DNA of 64,000 nucleotides from Variovorax sp. V93 (GTDB lineage: Bacteria > Pseudomonadota > Gammaproteobacteria > Burkholderiales > Burkholderiaceae_C). The stretch is taken from the NCBI RefSeq assembly GCF_041154485.1, contig NZ_AP028669.1, positions 1-64,000 on the forward strand, given 5' to 3'. The position numbers and the translations under genes are program-made. The notes beneath the pieces were generated by a model, which saw only the letters and a program-made list of their open reading frames with translations, was not told where the DNA came from and did no database searches. Positions 44,531 to 52,969 of the stretch are shown one piece after another. Position 1 is the first letter of the stretch. Each line of letters begins with the position of its first letter.

Positions 44531-45168
44531 GCGCGCCCATCGACACGCTGCGCCAGGGCGCGGCAGCCCTGGGCACGGCCTTGAGCGATGCGCAGGCGGA
44601 ACAGCTGCTGGCCTACGGCACGATGATGCTCAAGTGGAACAAGGTCTACAACCTCACGGCGCTGCGCGAACCGGCCAGCGTGCTGACGCACCATCTGCTC
44701 GACAGCCTGGCGGCCGTGGCGCCGTTGCAGCGCGAATGGGCAGGGAAGGGCAAGTTGCTCGACGTCGGTTCCGGGGGCGGCCTGCCGGGCGTGGTGATTG
44801 CCGTCATGCGGCCGGATCTCGAGGTGAGCTGCCTCGATGCCGTGGCCAAGAAGGCGGCCTTCGTCCAACAGGTGGCAGCCGAACTCGGATTGCCCAATCT
44901 GCGCGGCCTGCACGCGCGCGTCGAATCGCTGACGGGCAGCTATGAAGTCATCAGCTCCAGGGCCTTTGCCTCGCTGCCTGATTTCTTCAACGGGTCCAGG
45001 CACCTGCTCGCGCCGGGCGGCGTCTGGCTGGCCATGAAGGGCAAGGTACCCACCGATGAACTCGCTGCCTTGCCCCAAGGTATCGCAGTGTTTCACGTGG
45101 AACAATTGACTGTTCCTGGCCTGGGCGCCGAGCGCTGCATCGTCTGGGCGCGCCAGGAAGCGGCCTGA
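44527..45168 (+). CDS. rsmG: 16S rRNA (guanine-527 N7)-methyltransferase RsmG
   Basis: RsmG methylates G527 of 16S rRNA with S-adenosylmethionine. The 213-residue protein has [29 protein letters not shown], the SAM-binding loop [17 protein letters not shown], and [11 protein letters not shown]. The ATG overlaps the mnmG stop (ATGA), the usual mnmG-rsmG coupling. A parS-like site lies within the gene at 45089-45104, encoding VFHVEQL. Confidence 0.97.
   Translation: MSAPIDTLRQGAAALGTALSDAQAEQLLAYGTMMLKWNKVYNLTALREPASVLTHHLLDSLAAVAPLQREWAGKGKLLDVGSGGGLPGVVIAVMRPDLEVSCLDAVAKKAAFVQQVAAELGLPNLRGLHARVESLTGSYEVISSRAFASLPDFFNGSRHLLAPGGVWLAMKGKVPTDELAALPQGIAVFHVEQLTVPGLGAERCIVWARQEAA
45089..45104. other. 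parS centromere site, one mismatch
   Basis: TGTTTCACGTGGAACA differs from the consensus parS by a single A-to-G. It lies in the 3' part of rsmG, 1.07 kb from the exact site. Confidence 0.85.
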
Positions 45169-45180
45169 ATCGCCAAAAAA

Positions 45181-45235
45181 GAGGCCGCCGCACCGGTGAA
45201 AGCCGGTGCCGAACGATCCTCGCCGGGCCGGCCTC
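45181..45235. terminator. Stem-loop after rsmG
   Basis: An inner hairpin GCACCGG-TGAAAG-CCGGTGC (45190-45209) sits within outer arms GAGGCCG (45181-45187) and CGGCCTC (45229-45235). The only A/T tract is AAAAAA on the left, so it would terminate minus-strand transcription best. It separates rsmG from lysE-like. Confidence 0.45.
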
Positions 45236-45283
45236 GCTTAGACTCGACGCCTCCCCCTGGCTCTCCTTCTCGAGGCAAATCCC

Positions 45284-45898
45284 ATGTTCGGCATTGCTGA
45301 CTACGGCGCATTCGTCGCCGCCATCGTCCTCTTTCTCCTGATTCCCGGTCCGGGCAACCTCGCGTTGATCACCTCGACCAGCAAAGGCGGGATCCGTGGC
45401 GGCCTGGCGGCCACGCTGGGCGTGATCGTCGGCGACCAGTTCCTGATGTGGGCGGCGGTGGCGGGCGTGGCGGCTGTGCTGGGGGCCTATCCGGCCGCGT
45501 TCAAGGCGGTGCAATGGCTGGGCGCCATCTACCTCGCATGGCTGGGCGCCAAGATGCTGCTGGCCAAGCCCGGCGCGGCACCCATCCTGAACATTCGCCC
45601 CAGCCACTTCATGCGCCAGGCCCTGGCCATCACCTTGCTGAACCCCAAGGCCATCGTGTTCTACATGGCTTTCTTCCCGCTGTTCGTCGACCCGGCGCGC
45701 CACCAGGGCGTGGTCACTTTCGGCGCCATGGCGCTGACGATTGCTGCGCTGACCTTCCTCTACGGCCTCACTTCGACGCTGCTCACGCACTTTCTGGCCG
45801 AGCGCATCCGCGCCAATCCGCGCATTTCGGGCAGGCTCGAAAAGCTCGCGGGCGTCTTCCTGATCGCCTTCGGCATCAAGCTCGCCATTTCCCGCTGA
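45284..45898 (+). CDS. LysE/RhtB family amino-acid exporter
   Basis: A 204-residue membrane protein with about six hydrophobic helices and the LysE/RhtB signature LIPGPGNLALITSTSKGGIRGGLAATLGVIVGDQFLM near the N-terminus, followed by ITLLNPKAIVFYMAFFPLFVD. It probably exports an amino acid or derivative such as homoserine/threonine. The substrate is not defined. It is only 7 bases before parA and probably co-transcribed. Confidence 0.9.
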   Translation: MFGIADYGAFVAAIVLFLLIPGPGNLALITSTSKGGIRGGLAATLGVIVGDQFLMWAAVAGVAAVLGAYPAAFKAVQWLGAIYLAWLGAKMLLAKPGAAPILNIRPSHFMRQALAITLLNPKAIVFYMAFFPLFVDPARHQGVVTFGAMALTIAALTFLYGLTSTLLTHFLAERIRANPRISGRLEKLAGVFLIAFGIKLAISR

Positions 45899-45905
45899 TT
45901 CTCAT

Positions 45906-46820
45906 ATGGCCAAGATTTTCTGCATTGCCAACCAAAAGGGCGGCGTCGGCAAGACCACCACCACCGTCAACCTGGCCGCCGGGCTGGCCAAGGTGGGCCA
46001 GCGGGTGCTGATGATCGACCTCGATCCCCAGGGCAATGCAACCATGGGTTCGGGCATCGACAAGCGCCAGCTGGAGCTCACGGTGTACGACGTGCTGCTC
46101 GAGTCGGCTTCGGTGGCCGAGGCGCGCGTCAAGGCCGACAAGCTGGTGGAAGGCGGCTGCGGCTACGACGTGCTGGGCGCCAACCGCGAGCTGGCCGGCG
46201 CCGAGGTCGAGATGGTGGCGCTCGACCGCCGCGAAAAACGCCTGCGCACCGCGCTCGCGACGGTGGGCGCCGAGTACGATTTCGTGCTGATCGACTGCCC
46301 GCCGAGCCTGAGCCTGCTGACGCTCAACGGCCTGTGCGCCGCGCATGGCGTGATCGTGCCCATGCAGTGCGAGTACTTCGCGCTCGAGGGGCTCACGGAC
46401 CTGGTCAACACCATCAAGCAGGTGCACGCCAACCTCAACAAGAACCTGCAGATCATTGGCCTGCTGCGCGTGATGTTCGATCCGCGCATCACGCTGCAGC
46501 AGCAGGTGAGCGAACAGCTCAAGGCCCACTTCGGCGACAAGGTGTTCGACACCGTGATTCCGCGCAACGTGCGGCTGGCCGAGGCACCCAGCTATGGCTT
46601 GCCGGGCGTGGTGTTCGATCCGGCCGCGCGCGGCAGCCAGGCCTTCGTTGCCTTTGCCAAGGAACTGGTCGAGAAAATGCCGCCCGCCAGCGCCTTCGCA
46701 TCCGGGGCCGTTGCGCCTCCCATTGCCCCGGTCGGGCCGGTCGCGCCGCCCAACCTGGCCGTTCCCGAGGACGTGCTGTCGCCGGCGGGTGGCCCCGATT
46801 CGGGCGAAAAAAGCTTCTGA
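45906..46820 (+). CDS. parA: Chromosome partitioning ATPase ParA (Soj)
   Basis: ParA is the Walker-type ATPase that moves ParB-parS complexes apart. The 304-residue protein has the deviant Walker A NQKGGVGKTTTTVNLAAGLA, Walker A' LMIDLDPQGNATMGSGID, and Walker B FVLIDCPPSLSLLTLNGL. A Pro/Ala-rich C-terminal tail of about 45 residues (PASAFASGAVAPPIAPVGPVAPPNLAVPEDVLSPAGGPDSG) extends beyond the usual core. Its TGA overlaps the ATG of the next gene, making a three-gene coupled unit with parB. Confidence 0.97.
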   Translation: MAKIFCIANQKGGVGKTTTTVNLAAGLAKVGQRVLMIDLDPQGNATMGSGIDKRQLELTVYDVLLESASVAEARVKADKLVEGGCGYDVLGANRELAGAEVEMVALDRREKRLRTALATVGAEYDFVLIDCPPSLSLLTLNGLCAAHGVIVPMQCEYFALEGLTDLVNTIKQVHANLNKNLQIIGLLRVMFDPRITLQQQVSEQLKAHFGDKVFDTVIPRNVRLAEAPSYGLPGVVFDPAARGSQAFVAFAKELVEKMPPASAFASGAVAPPIAPVGPVAPPNLAVPEDVLSPAGGPDSGEKSF

Positions 46821-47365
46821 TGGCAGCGTCCCGTGTCTTCCTGCTGCCGGGCTGGCAGAACAGCGGCCCCGGCCATTGGCAAACCCGCTGGGAGTCGGTC
46901 CATGGCGACCACCGCGTCGAACAGCACGACTGGATGCGCCCGCTGCGCGGTGACTGGTCCGCGCGGCTCGAGGAGGAGGTGCTGGCGGCGCCCGGCCCCG
47001 TGGTCTTCGCGGCGCACAGCCTGGGATGCATCCTCGTCGCGGCCTGGGCCGCCCATTCCCGCAACACGCACAAGGTGCGGGGCGTGCTGCTGGTGGCGCC
47101 CGGCGACCTCGAACGCGACGACCTGCGCCAGCTGATTCCGGGCTGGGCGCCCATCGTGCGCAAGCCGCTGCCCTTTCCCTCGGTGCTGATCGCCGCCAAC
47201 GACGATCCCTACTGCGAGGCCGCGCGCTCGCGCCAGATGGCCGCCGACTGGGGCGCGCGCTTCGTGGACGCCGGTGCGGGCGGCCACCTGAACGCCGAAT
47301 CCGGCCTGGGCGACTGGCCCCGGGGCCGGCAACTATTGAACGAAATCTCGAAAGACACGCACTGA
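46820..47365 (+). CDS. RBBP9/YdeN family alpha/beta hydrolase between parA and parB
   Basis: A 181-residue serine hydrolase. Motifs: FLLPGWQNSGPGHWQTRWES at the N-terminus, nucleophile Ser in VVFAAHSLGCILVAAW, and acid/His in IAANDDPYC and GAGGHLNAESGLGDW. These fit the RBBP9/YdeN (DUF1234-like) family, whose substrates are unknown. It is inserted between parA and parB with TGATG overlaps on both sides, so all three are translationally coupled. No role in segregation is known. Confidence 0.9.
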   Translation: MAASRVFLLPGWQNSGPGHWQTRWESVHGDHRVEQHDWMRPLRGDWSARLEEEVLAAPGPVVFAAHSLGCILVAAWAAHSRNTHKVRGVLLVAPGDLERDDLRQLIPGWAPIVRKPLPFPSVLIAANDDPYCEAARSRQMAADWGARFVDAGAGGHLNAESGLGDWPRGRQLLNEISKDTH

Positions 47366-48312
47366 TGGCGACCAAGAAACCCAAGGGCCTGGGGCGCGGC
47401 CTCGAAGCGCTGCTCGGCCCGACGGCCGCGCCGTCCGCCGACCCCAGCGGCGCCGACGAGAGCGCCGCCGCGCAGAATCCGAACACGCTGATGCTCGACG
47501 AGATGGTGGCGGGCGTCTACCAGCCGCGCACCCGCATGGACGAAGGTGCGCTGTACGAGTTGGCCGAGAGCATCAAGGCGCAGGGCATCATGCAGCCGAT
47601 CCTGGTGCGCCGGCTCGATGCCGAATCGGCCGCCGCCAAGAACGCCGAGTACGAAATCATCGCAGGCGAGCGCCGCTTCCGCGCTGCCCGGCTCGCGGGC
47701 CTGGACCGCGTGCCGGTGCTGGTGCGCGATGTGCCCAACGAGGCCGCGGCGGCCATGTCGCTGATCGAGAACATCCAGCGCGAAGACCTCAATCCGCTCG
47801 AAGAAGCCCAAGGCCTGCAACGCCTGGTCTCAGAGTTTGGGCTCACTCACGAAGCTGCCGCACAGGCCGTGGGCCGGTCGCGCAGCGCGGCCAGCAACCT
47901 GCTGCGCCTGCTGAACCTGGCCGAGCCGGCGCAGCAGATGCTGATGGCGGGCGACATCGACATGGGCCATGCCCGCGCGCTGCTCTCGCTCGACCGCGGC
48001 ACGCAGATCACCGCCGCCAACCAGATTGCGGCCAAGAAGATGTCGGTGCGCGAAGCCGAGGCGCTGGTGAAAAGGCTGGCGGCCGAGTTCACCCTCACGC
48101 CGTCTCGCCGCAGCAACGATGGGGAGAAGTCGCGCGACCTGCAGCGCGTGGAAGAGGAACTGGCCGACCTGCTGACCGCCGAAGTCGAGGTCCGCATCAA
48201 GAAGCGCAGCAAGCGCGGCGGCAAGGTGGAGGAGAGCGGCGAGCTGGCCATCCACTTCGGCTCCATCGAGGCGCTCAACGGGCTGATCGAGCGCATCCGC
48301 CGAACGGCCTAG
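47365..48312 (+). CDS. parB: Chromosome partitioning protein ParB (Spo0J)
   Basis: ParB binds parS, spreads as a CTP-dependent clamp, and loads SMC in many bacteria. The 315-residue protein starts KKPKGLGRGLEALLG. The CTP-binding/Box region is QIMQPILVRRLD-like (IKAQGIMQPILVRR) and GERRFRAARLAGLDRVPVLVRD. It continues with SLIENIQREDLNPLEEAQGLQRLVSEFGLTHEAAAQAVGRSRSAASNLLRLL (HTH). The C-terminal dimerisation domain is normal. Its targets, two parS sites, lie 2.3-3.4 kb upstream in rsmG and mnmG. Confidence 0.97.
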   Translation: MATKKPKGLGRGLEALLGPTAAPSADPSGADESAAAQNPNTLMLDEMVAGVYQPRTRMDEGALYELAESIKAQGIMQPILVRRLDAESAAAKNAEYEIIAGERRFRAARLAGLDRVPVLVRDVPNEAAAAMSLIENIQREDLNPLEEAQGLQRLVSEFGLTHEAAAQAVGRSRSAASNLLRLLNLAEPAQQMLMAGDIDMGHARALLSLDRGTQITAANQIAAKKMSVREAEALVKRLAAEFTLTPSRRSNDGEKSRDLQRVEEELADLLTAEVEVRIKKRSKRGGKVEESGELAIHFGSIEALNGLIERIRRTA

Positions 48313-48420
48313 GCGCGGAGGCGTCCAGTCGGACATTCGCGTGATTGATTCTTGCAATCTTTTACGCGTATCCTCGCCGCTGACGTTTCAACACCAGATC
48401 TCGAGGAGAGGGAGTTCATC

Positions 48421-49320
48421 ATGAAGTTCAGGACAAAGTTTCCGTTCGCGGCCGTGGCCGTGGGCGCTCTGCTGCTGACCGGTTGCGTGACCACCGACAT
48501 GCAGATGGGCAGCCAGTCGGCCAAGACCATGGCCACGGGCAGCGCGGCAGGTTCCGCCACCGCCGGCGAAAGCAGCCAGCTCGAGCGCTGCGAATCGCCG
48601 CTCGGTACCGTCTCGCTGATCGAGAACGTCAATGCCGGCTGGTACACCATTCTCACGGGCGAATACCGCCTGCCGCCCACGGCCAACCTGCTGCGCCTGC
48701 TGGTGCAGCAGTCGAACTGCTTCGTGGTGGTCGAGCGCGGCGCGGCCGGCATGAACGCGATGACGCGCGAGCGCGCGCTCATGCAGTCGGGCGAAATGCG
48801 CGGCGGCAGCAACTTCGGCCGCGGCCAGATGGTGGCGTCCGACTACGGCCTGTCGCCCGAGATCGTGTTCAGCAACAGCGATGCCGGCGGCATCGGCGGC
48901 GCGCTGGGCGGACTGGTGGGCGGCGGCCGGGGCCGCGCCCTGGCGGCCGTCGGCGGCAGCTTGCAGACCAAGGAAGCCAGCGCGCTCCTGACGCTCATCG
49001 ACAACCGCTCGGGTGTGCAGGTCGCGGCCTCGGAAGGCAGCGCCTCCAAGACCGATTTCGGCGCCTTCGGTGCCGTCGCCGGCCGCAGTGCCGGTGGCGG
49101 CCTCGGCGGCTACACCAACACGGCGCAAGGCAAGGTGATTGCCGCGGCCTTCATGGACGCCTTCAACCAGATGGTGCGTTCGCTGCGCAGCTACAAGGCG
49201 CAGACGGTGCGCGGCCAGGGCCTGGGCGGCGGCGGCCGCCTGGGCGTGGATGGCGGCGCGGCGCCGTCGCAGACCTACGTGCCGGCCGAGCAGCCGGCGC
49301 CCACGCGCCGCCGCAAGTAG
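48421..49320 (+). CDS. CsgG/HfaB family lipoprotein
   Basis: A 299-residue lipoprotein. The signal peptide ends in the lipobox LLLTGC (about residue 22). The mature region resembles CsgG/HfaB-type outer-membrane secretion/assembly proteins: ANLLRLLVQQSNCFVVVERGAAGMNAMTRERALMQSGEMR and VASDYGLSPEIVFSNSDAGGIGGALGGLVGG. A Gly/Ala-rich, low-complexity C-terminus follows (GGGGRLGVDGGAAPSQTYVPAEQPAPTRRRK). No curli subunit genes are nearby. The ATG is preceded by GAGGAGAGGGAG. A terminator follows. Confidence 0.85.
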   Translation: MKFRTKFPFAAVAVGALLLTGCVTTDMQMGSQSAKTMATGSAAGSATAGESSQLERCESPLGTVSLIENVNAGWYTILTGEYRLPPTANLLRLLVQQSNCFVVVERGAAGMNAMTRERALMQSGEMRGGSNFGRGQMVASDYGLSPEIVFSNSDAGGIGGALGGLVGGGRGRALAAVGGSLQTKEASALLTLIDNRSGVQVAASEGSASKTDFGAFGAVAGRSAGGGLGGYTNTAQGKVIAAAFMDAFNQMVRSLRSYKAQTVRGQGLGGGGRLGVDGGAAPSQTYVPAEQPAPTRRRK

Positions 49321-49346
49321 GCCGCAGGGCGCACGCCCAGCAACAG

Positions 49347-49382
49347 AAAAGCCCGGGGCTCTTGCGAGCCGCCGGGCTTTTT
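49347..49382. terminator. Bidirectional Rho-independent terminator
   Basis: AAAAGCCCGGGGCTC, a short loop TTGC, then GAGCCGCCGGGCTTTTT. It has a stem of about 13 pairs with one unpaired base and A/T runs at both sides, between two convergent genes. Confidence 0.85.
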
Positions 49383-49401
49383 CACGGGCGCTTTCGAAGG
49401 A

Positions 49402-50826
49402 TCAGAGCGCGAAGATCTTCCCGGGATTCATGATGTTCTTCGGGTCGAGCGCGCGCTTGATCGTGCGCATCATGTCGATCGCACCCACGCCTGCTTCCGT
49501 CACCAGGAAGTCCATCTTGTGCAGCCCCACGCCGTGCTCGCCGGTGCAGGTGCCCTCGAGTGCCAGCGCGCGGCTCACGAGCGAATGGTTCAGTTCCTCG
49601 GCCTTCACGCGCTCTTCGGGAATGTTCGGGTCGAGCAGATAGCCGAAGTGGAAATTGCCGTCGCCCACGTGGCCGACCAGGAAGTAGGGGATGCCGCTGG
49701 CATCGGCCTCGGCCACGGAGTCGAGCAGGCAGTCGGCCAGGCGCGAGATGGGCACGCAGGTGTCGGTCGAGATCACGCGGCAGCCGGGGCGCGACTGCAC
49801 GGCCGCAAAGTAGGCGTTGTGCCGGGCGGTCCACAGGCGCGTGCGCTCTTCGGGCGTGCTGGCCCATTCGAAGGCTTTGCCGCCGTGGCCGCTCGCGAGC
49901 TCCTGCACCGTCTCGGCCTGTTCCTTCACGCCGGCCGGCGAGCCGTGGAATTCCATCAGCAGCATCGGCTCTTCGCGCAGGTTCAGCTTGGCGTAGGTGT
50001 TGACCATGCGCACCGTGTTCACGTCGATCAGCTCCACGCGCGCGATCGGCACGCCCAGCTGGATGGTCTCGATGGTGGTGCGCACCGCGGCCTCGATGCT
50101 CGGGAACGAGCAGATCGCGGCCGATACCGCCTCTGGCAGAGGATAGATGCGCAGCGTGATCTCGGTCACCACGCCCAGCGTGCCTTCGCTGCCCACCATG
50201 AGGCGCGTGAGGTCGTAGCCGGCGGACGACTTCTTCGCGCGCGTGCCGGTGCGGATGACCTCGCCGCCGGCCGTGACCACTTCGAGCGCGAGCACGTTCT
50301 CGCGCATGGTGCCGTAGCGCACCGCGTTCGTGCCGCTCGCGCGCGTGGCGGTCATGCCGCCGATGGAGGCGTCCGCGCCCGGATCGATCGGAAAGAACAG
50401 GCCCGTGCTCTTGATCTCGTCATTGAGCTGCTTGCGCGTGACGCCGGGCTGCACGGTGACGGTGAGGTCGTCGGCATTGACCGACAGCACCTTATTCATG
50501 CGCGAGACGTCAATGCTGATGCCGCCCTGCACCGCGAGCAGGTGGCCTTCGAGCGACGAGCCGACGCCGAAGGGGATGACCGGCACGCTGTGCTCGCTCG
50601 CGAGCTTCACCGCATCGGCCACGTCCTGCGTGCTTTCGGCAAATACCACCGCAGACGGCGGCGGCGCGTCGAACGAGGACTCGTCGCGGCCATGCTGCGT
50701 GCGCACGGCCATGGCCGTGGAACAGTTGCTGCCGAAGCGCGCTTTCAGGCCCTCGATCAGGCTGTCGGGCACGTCGCGCAGATGAAGCTCCGGCATCAGG
50801 TGCGAGGTTTGGGTCGGGGCGTTCAT
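49402..50826 (-). CDS. FAD-binding oxidoreductase (D-lactate dehydrogenase/GlcD type)
   Basis: A VAO-family flavoprotein of 474 residues. The FAD-binding N-terminal domain has VPVIPFGVGSSLEGHLLAVQGGISIDVSRMNKVL and VTVQPGVTRKQLNDEIKSTGLFFPIDPGADASIGGMTATRASGTNAVRYGTMRENVLALEVVTAGGEVI. The C-terminal cap has FLVGHVGDGNFHFGYLLD and GTCTGEHGVGLHKMDFL. The nearest well-known members are D-lactate dehydrogenase (cytochrome) and GlcD. The glcE/glcF partners are absent here, so it probably works alone on D-lactate or a 2-hydroxyacid. GGAGA precedes the ATG. Confidence 0.92.
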   Translation of the reverse strand: MNAPTQTSHLMPELHLRDVPDSLIEGLKARFGSNCSTAMAVRTQHGRDESSFDAPPPSAVVFAESTQDVADAVKLASEHSVPVIPFGVGSSLEGHLLAVQGGISIDVSRMNKVLSVNADDLTVTVQPGVTRKQLNDEIKSTGLFFPIDPGADASIGGMTATRASGTNAVRYGTMRENVLALEVVTAGGEVIRTGTRAKKSSAGYDLTRLMVGSEGTLGVVTEITLRIYPLPEAVSAAICSFPSIEAAVRTTIETIQLGVPIARVELIDVNTVRMVNTYAKLNLREEPMLLMEFHGSPAGVKEQAETVQELASGHGGKAFEWASTPEERTRLWTARHNAYFAAVQSRPGCRVISTDTCVPISRLADCLLDSVAEADASGIPYFLVGHVGDGNFHFGYLLDPNIPEERVKAEELNHSLVSRALALEGTCTGEHGVGLHKMDFLVTEAGVGAIDMMRTIKRALDPKNIMNPGKIFAL

Positions 50827-50913
50827 CGGGCGTCTCCTGGTCGTGAAAGGGGAGCGGGGGCTCTGTCCGGCCATTTTACGGAGCGAGCACCATAATGCGC
50901 TTCGGAAAAAGCC

Positions 50914-51420
50914 ATGAACCCTACGACCCTCGCTGCGCTCGCCGCATTCCCTTCGCAGCTCGAAGCCCACTATGCGGCCATTCCCGACGCGTTCCGGCAT
51001 TGGGCGCCGCCCTCGTGGGAGGGCGTGCCCAGCGAGGCTTTCACGGCCATCGAGCAGCTCTGCCATGTGCGCGACATCGAGGTCGAGGGCTATCACGTGC
51101 GCTTTCGCCGCACGCTGGAAGAAAGCCATCCGACGCTGGCCTCGATCGACAGCGAGCCGCTCGCCATTGCGCGCGCCTATGGCATGGCCGATGCGGCAAA
51201 GGTGCTGGCTGAATTCCGCATCGCGCGTGCCCGGACCATGGAAATCGTCTCGAACCTGACGGAGGTGCAACTTGCGCGCACGGCCGTGTTCGAAGGCTAT
51301 GGGCCGCTCACGATGCGCAGCCTTGTCCACTACCTCTGCAGCCACGACCAGCAGCATCTGGCGGGCCTGCAATGGCTGGCCGGCAAGATCGACGCATCGA
51401 AGGCAGCCATCGCCGGCTAA
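50914..51420 (+). CDS. DinB-like (YfiT-type) protein
   Basis: A 168-residue four-helix-bundle protein. Conserved His residues that bind a divalent metal in DinB/YfiT proteins appear in EQLCHVRDIEVEGYHVRF and SLVHYLCSHDQQHLAGLQWLAGKI. It probably belongs to the DinB superfamily, which includes thiol transferases, but the substrate is unknown. Immediately upstream of the cobalamin adenosyltransferase gene with a gap of 13 bases. Confidence 0.85.
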   Translation: MNPTTLAALAAFPSQLEAHYAAIPDAFRHWAPPSWEGVPSEAFTAIEQLCHVRDIEVEGYHVRFRRTLEESHPTLASIDSEPLAIARAYGMADAAKVLAEFRIARARTMEIVSNLTEVQLARTAVFEGYGPLTMRSLVHYLCSHDQQHLAGLQWLAGKIDASKAAIAG

Positions 51421-51433
51421 ACCAGGAGCTCCC

Positions 51434-52039
51434 ATGGGCAACCGACTTTCGCAGATCGCCACCCGCACCGGCGACGACGGCACCACCGGCCTCGGCGACA
51501 ACACCCGCGTGCCCAAGGACCACCTGCGCGTGCACGCGATGGGCGACGTGGACGAACTCAACTCGCAGATCGGCCTCTTGCTGTGCGAGCCCCTGCCGGA
51601 GCCCGTGCGCGAATTGCTGGTCGACGTGCAGCACCAGCTCTTCAACCTGGGCGGCGAGCTTTCGATGCCGGGCTACACGCTGCTGAAGGCCGACGCGCTG
51701 CTGCAGCTGGACAACGCACTGGCCGAGCACAACGCGGCCTTGCCGCGCCTGGCCGAATTCATCCTCCCCGCGGGCACGCGCGCGGCCTCGCTCGCGCATG
51801 TGTGCCGCACGGTGGCGCGGCGGGCGGAGCGCGCGGTGGTGGCGCTCGGCGCGACGGCCGAACTCAACGATGCGCCGCGCCAATATCTCAACCGGCTCAG
51901 CGACCTGCTCTTCGTGCTCGCGCGCGTGCTCAACCGGATGAACGGCGGCGACGACGTCTACTGGAAGAGCGAACGCATGGCACGCGCCGCAGCGGCAGAC
52001 GCAGCCGAGCCCAACGACGAAGAAGGAAGCCCATCATGA
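51434..52039 (+). CDS. Cob(I)yrinic acid a,c-diamide adenosyltransferase, PduO type
   Basis: An ATP:cob(I)alamin adenosyltransferase of 201 residues. The signature KDHLRVHAMGDVDELNSQIGLLL is followed by VDVQHQLFNLGGELSMPG and CRTVARRAERAVVALG...NRLSDLLFVLARVLNRMNGGDDVYWKSER, which contain the conserved Arg and Asp of the ATP/cobalamin site. ARTGDDGTTGLGDN at the N-terminus is canonical. It makes adenosylcobalamin. CCAGGAGCT precedes the ATG. Its stop overlaps the next start (ATGA). Confidence 0.95.
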   Translation: MGNRLSQIATRTGDDGTTGLGDNTRVPKDHLRVHAMGDVDELNSQIGLLLCEPLPEPVRELLVDVQHQLFNLGGELSMPGYTLLKADALLQLDNALAEHNAALPRLAEFILPAGTRAASLAHVCRTVARRAERAVVALGATAELNDAPRQYLNRLSDLLFVLARVLNRMNGGDDVYWKSERMARAAAADAAEPNDEEGSPS

Positions 52040-52404
52040 CGACGAAGAAAATGCCTGCCCGTGCATTCGCACTGGCCGCGACAAGCGCCGCACTCCTGCT
52101 GCTGTCTGCCGCTGCTGTTCACGCGCAGAGCGCCGACAGTCCGCCCACGGCGCAACCGGCGCATACGCTCAAGCCGCCGCCGCGCGACAGCAAGGTCGTG
52201 AACAGCGTGCAGCGCGGCACCAACGCCGCCGGCCGCGGCATCGACCGCGCCGAGGACGCGACGCGGCGCGGCGTCAACAATGTTTCGGAAAAAGCCAGCC
52301 GGCCGGTGCGCAGGGTGGGCGAAGCCTTCGGACGCAAGCTCGCGCCGGGTTCGAGCGGCCGCACCGCGCCGCCGCCTGTGGGGCCGCAGGGCAGCGCGCC
52401 CTGA
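52036..52404 (+). CDS. Small secreted Pro/Arg-rich protein
   Basis: A 122-residue precursor with a signal peptide (LAATSAALLLLSAAAVHAQ). The mature part has a basic segment RGTNAAGRGIDRAEDATRRGVNNVSEKASRPVRRVGEAFGRKL, possibly an amphipathic helix, then a Pro-rich tail. No family recognised. The start overlaps the adenosyltransferase stop codon by four bases and so is coupled to it; a functional link is not evident. Confidence 0.75.
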   Translation: MTTKKMPARAFALAATSAALLLLSAAAVHAQSADSPPTAQPAHTLKPPPRDSKVVNSVQRGTNAAGRGIDRAEDATRRGVNNVSEKASRPVRRVGEAFGRKLAPGSSGRTAPPPVGPQGSAP

Positions 52405-52438
52405 GCGAGAGCCGCCGCGGCGAGGCAGGCCAACCGGA

Positions 52439-52957
52439 ATGGCAAGAAACATAGAGATCAAGGCCCGCATCGACAGCGTGGAACGCGTGACATCCATCGC
52501 CGCGAAGCTCGCCGATTCAGGCCCCATTGAAATCGCGCAGGACGACACCTTCTTCCGCTGCGAAAACAGCGCCGACCGCCTCAAGCTGCGCACCTTCGCG
52601 CCCGACCGCGCCGAGCTGATCTTCTATCGCCGCGCCAACAGCAGCGGCCCGAAGGAATCGTTCTACCTGATCTCGCCCACCACCACGCCCGATGCGCTGC
52701 GCGAATCGCTCACGCTCGCCTGGGGCCAGGCCGGCCGCGTGCGCAAGCAGCGCCGGCTTTTCATCGTGGGCCGCACGCGCGTGCACCTCGACCGCGTGGA
52801 AGGGCTGGGCGAGTTCCTCGAACTCGAGGTGGTGCTGAAAGAAGGCGAGTCCGCCGAGGCTGGCACGGCCGAAGCGCATGCGCTCATGGCGCAACTGGGC
52901 ATTGCGTCCGGGCAGCTCGTGCAGGGGGCCTACGTCGACCTGCTGCAGGCCGCCTGA
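52439..52957 (+). CDS. CYTH domain protein (class IV adenylate cyclase-like)
   Basis: A 172-residue CYTH-fold protein. The N-terminal E-x-E-x-K motif is present as NIEIKARI, followed by basic/acidic tunnel residues (FFRCENSADRLKLRT, ELIFYRRANSSGPKESFYL, GRTRVHLDRVEGLGEFLELEVVL). The family hydrolyses triphosphates or makes cAMP (CyaB type); which of these applies here cannot be told. It converges with the arylesterase gene. Confidence 0.85.
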   Translation: MARNIEIKARIDSVERVTSIAAKLADSGPIEIAQDDTFFRCENSADRLKLRTFAPDRAELIFYRRANSSGPKESFYLISPTTTPDALRESLTLAWGQAGRVRKQRRLFIVGRTRVHLDRVEGLGEFLELEVVLKEGESAEAGTAEAHALMAQLGIASGQLVQGAYVDLLQAA

Positions 52958-52969
52958 GCCTTGCGGTCC

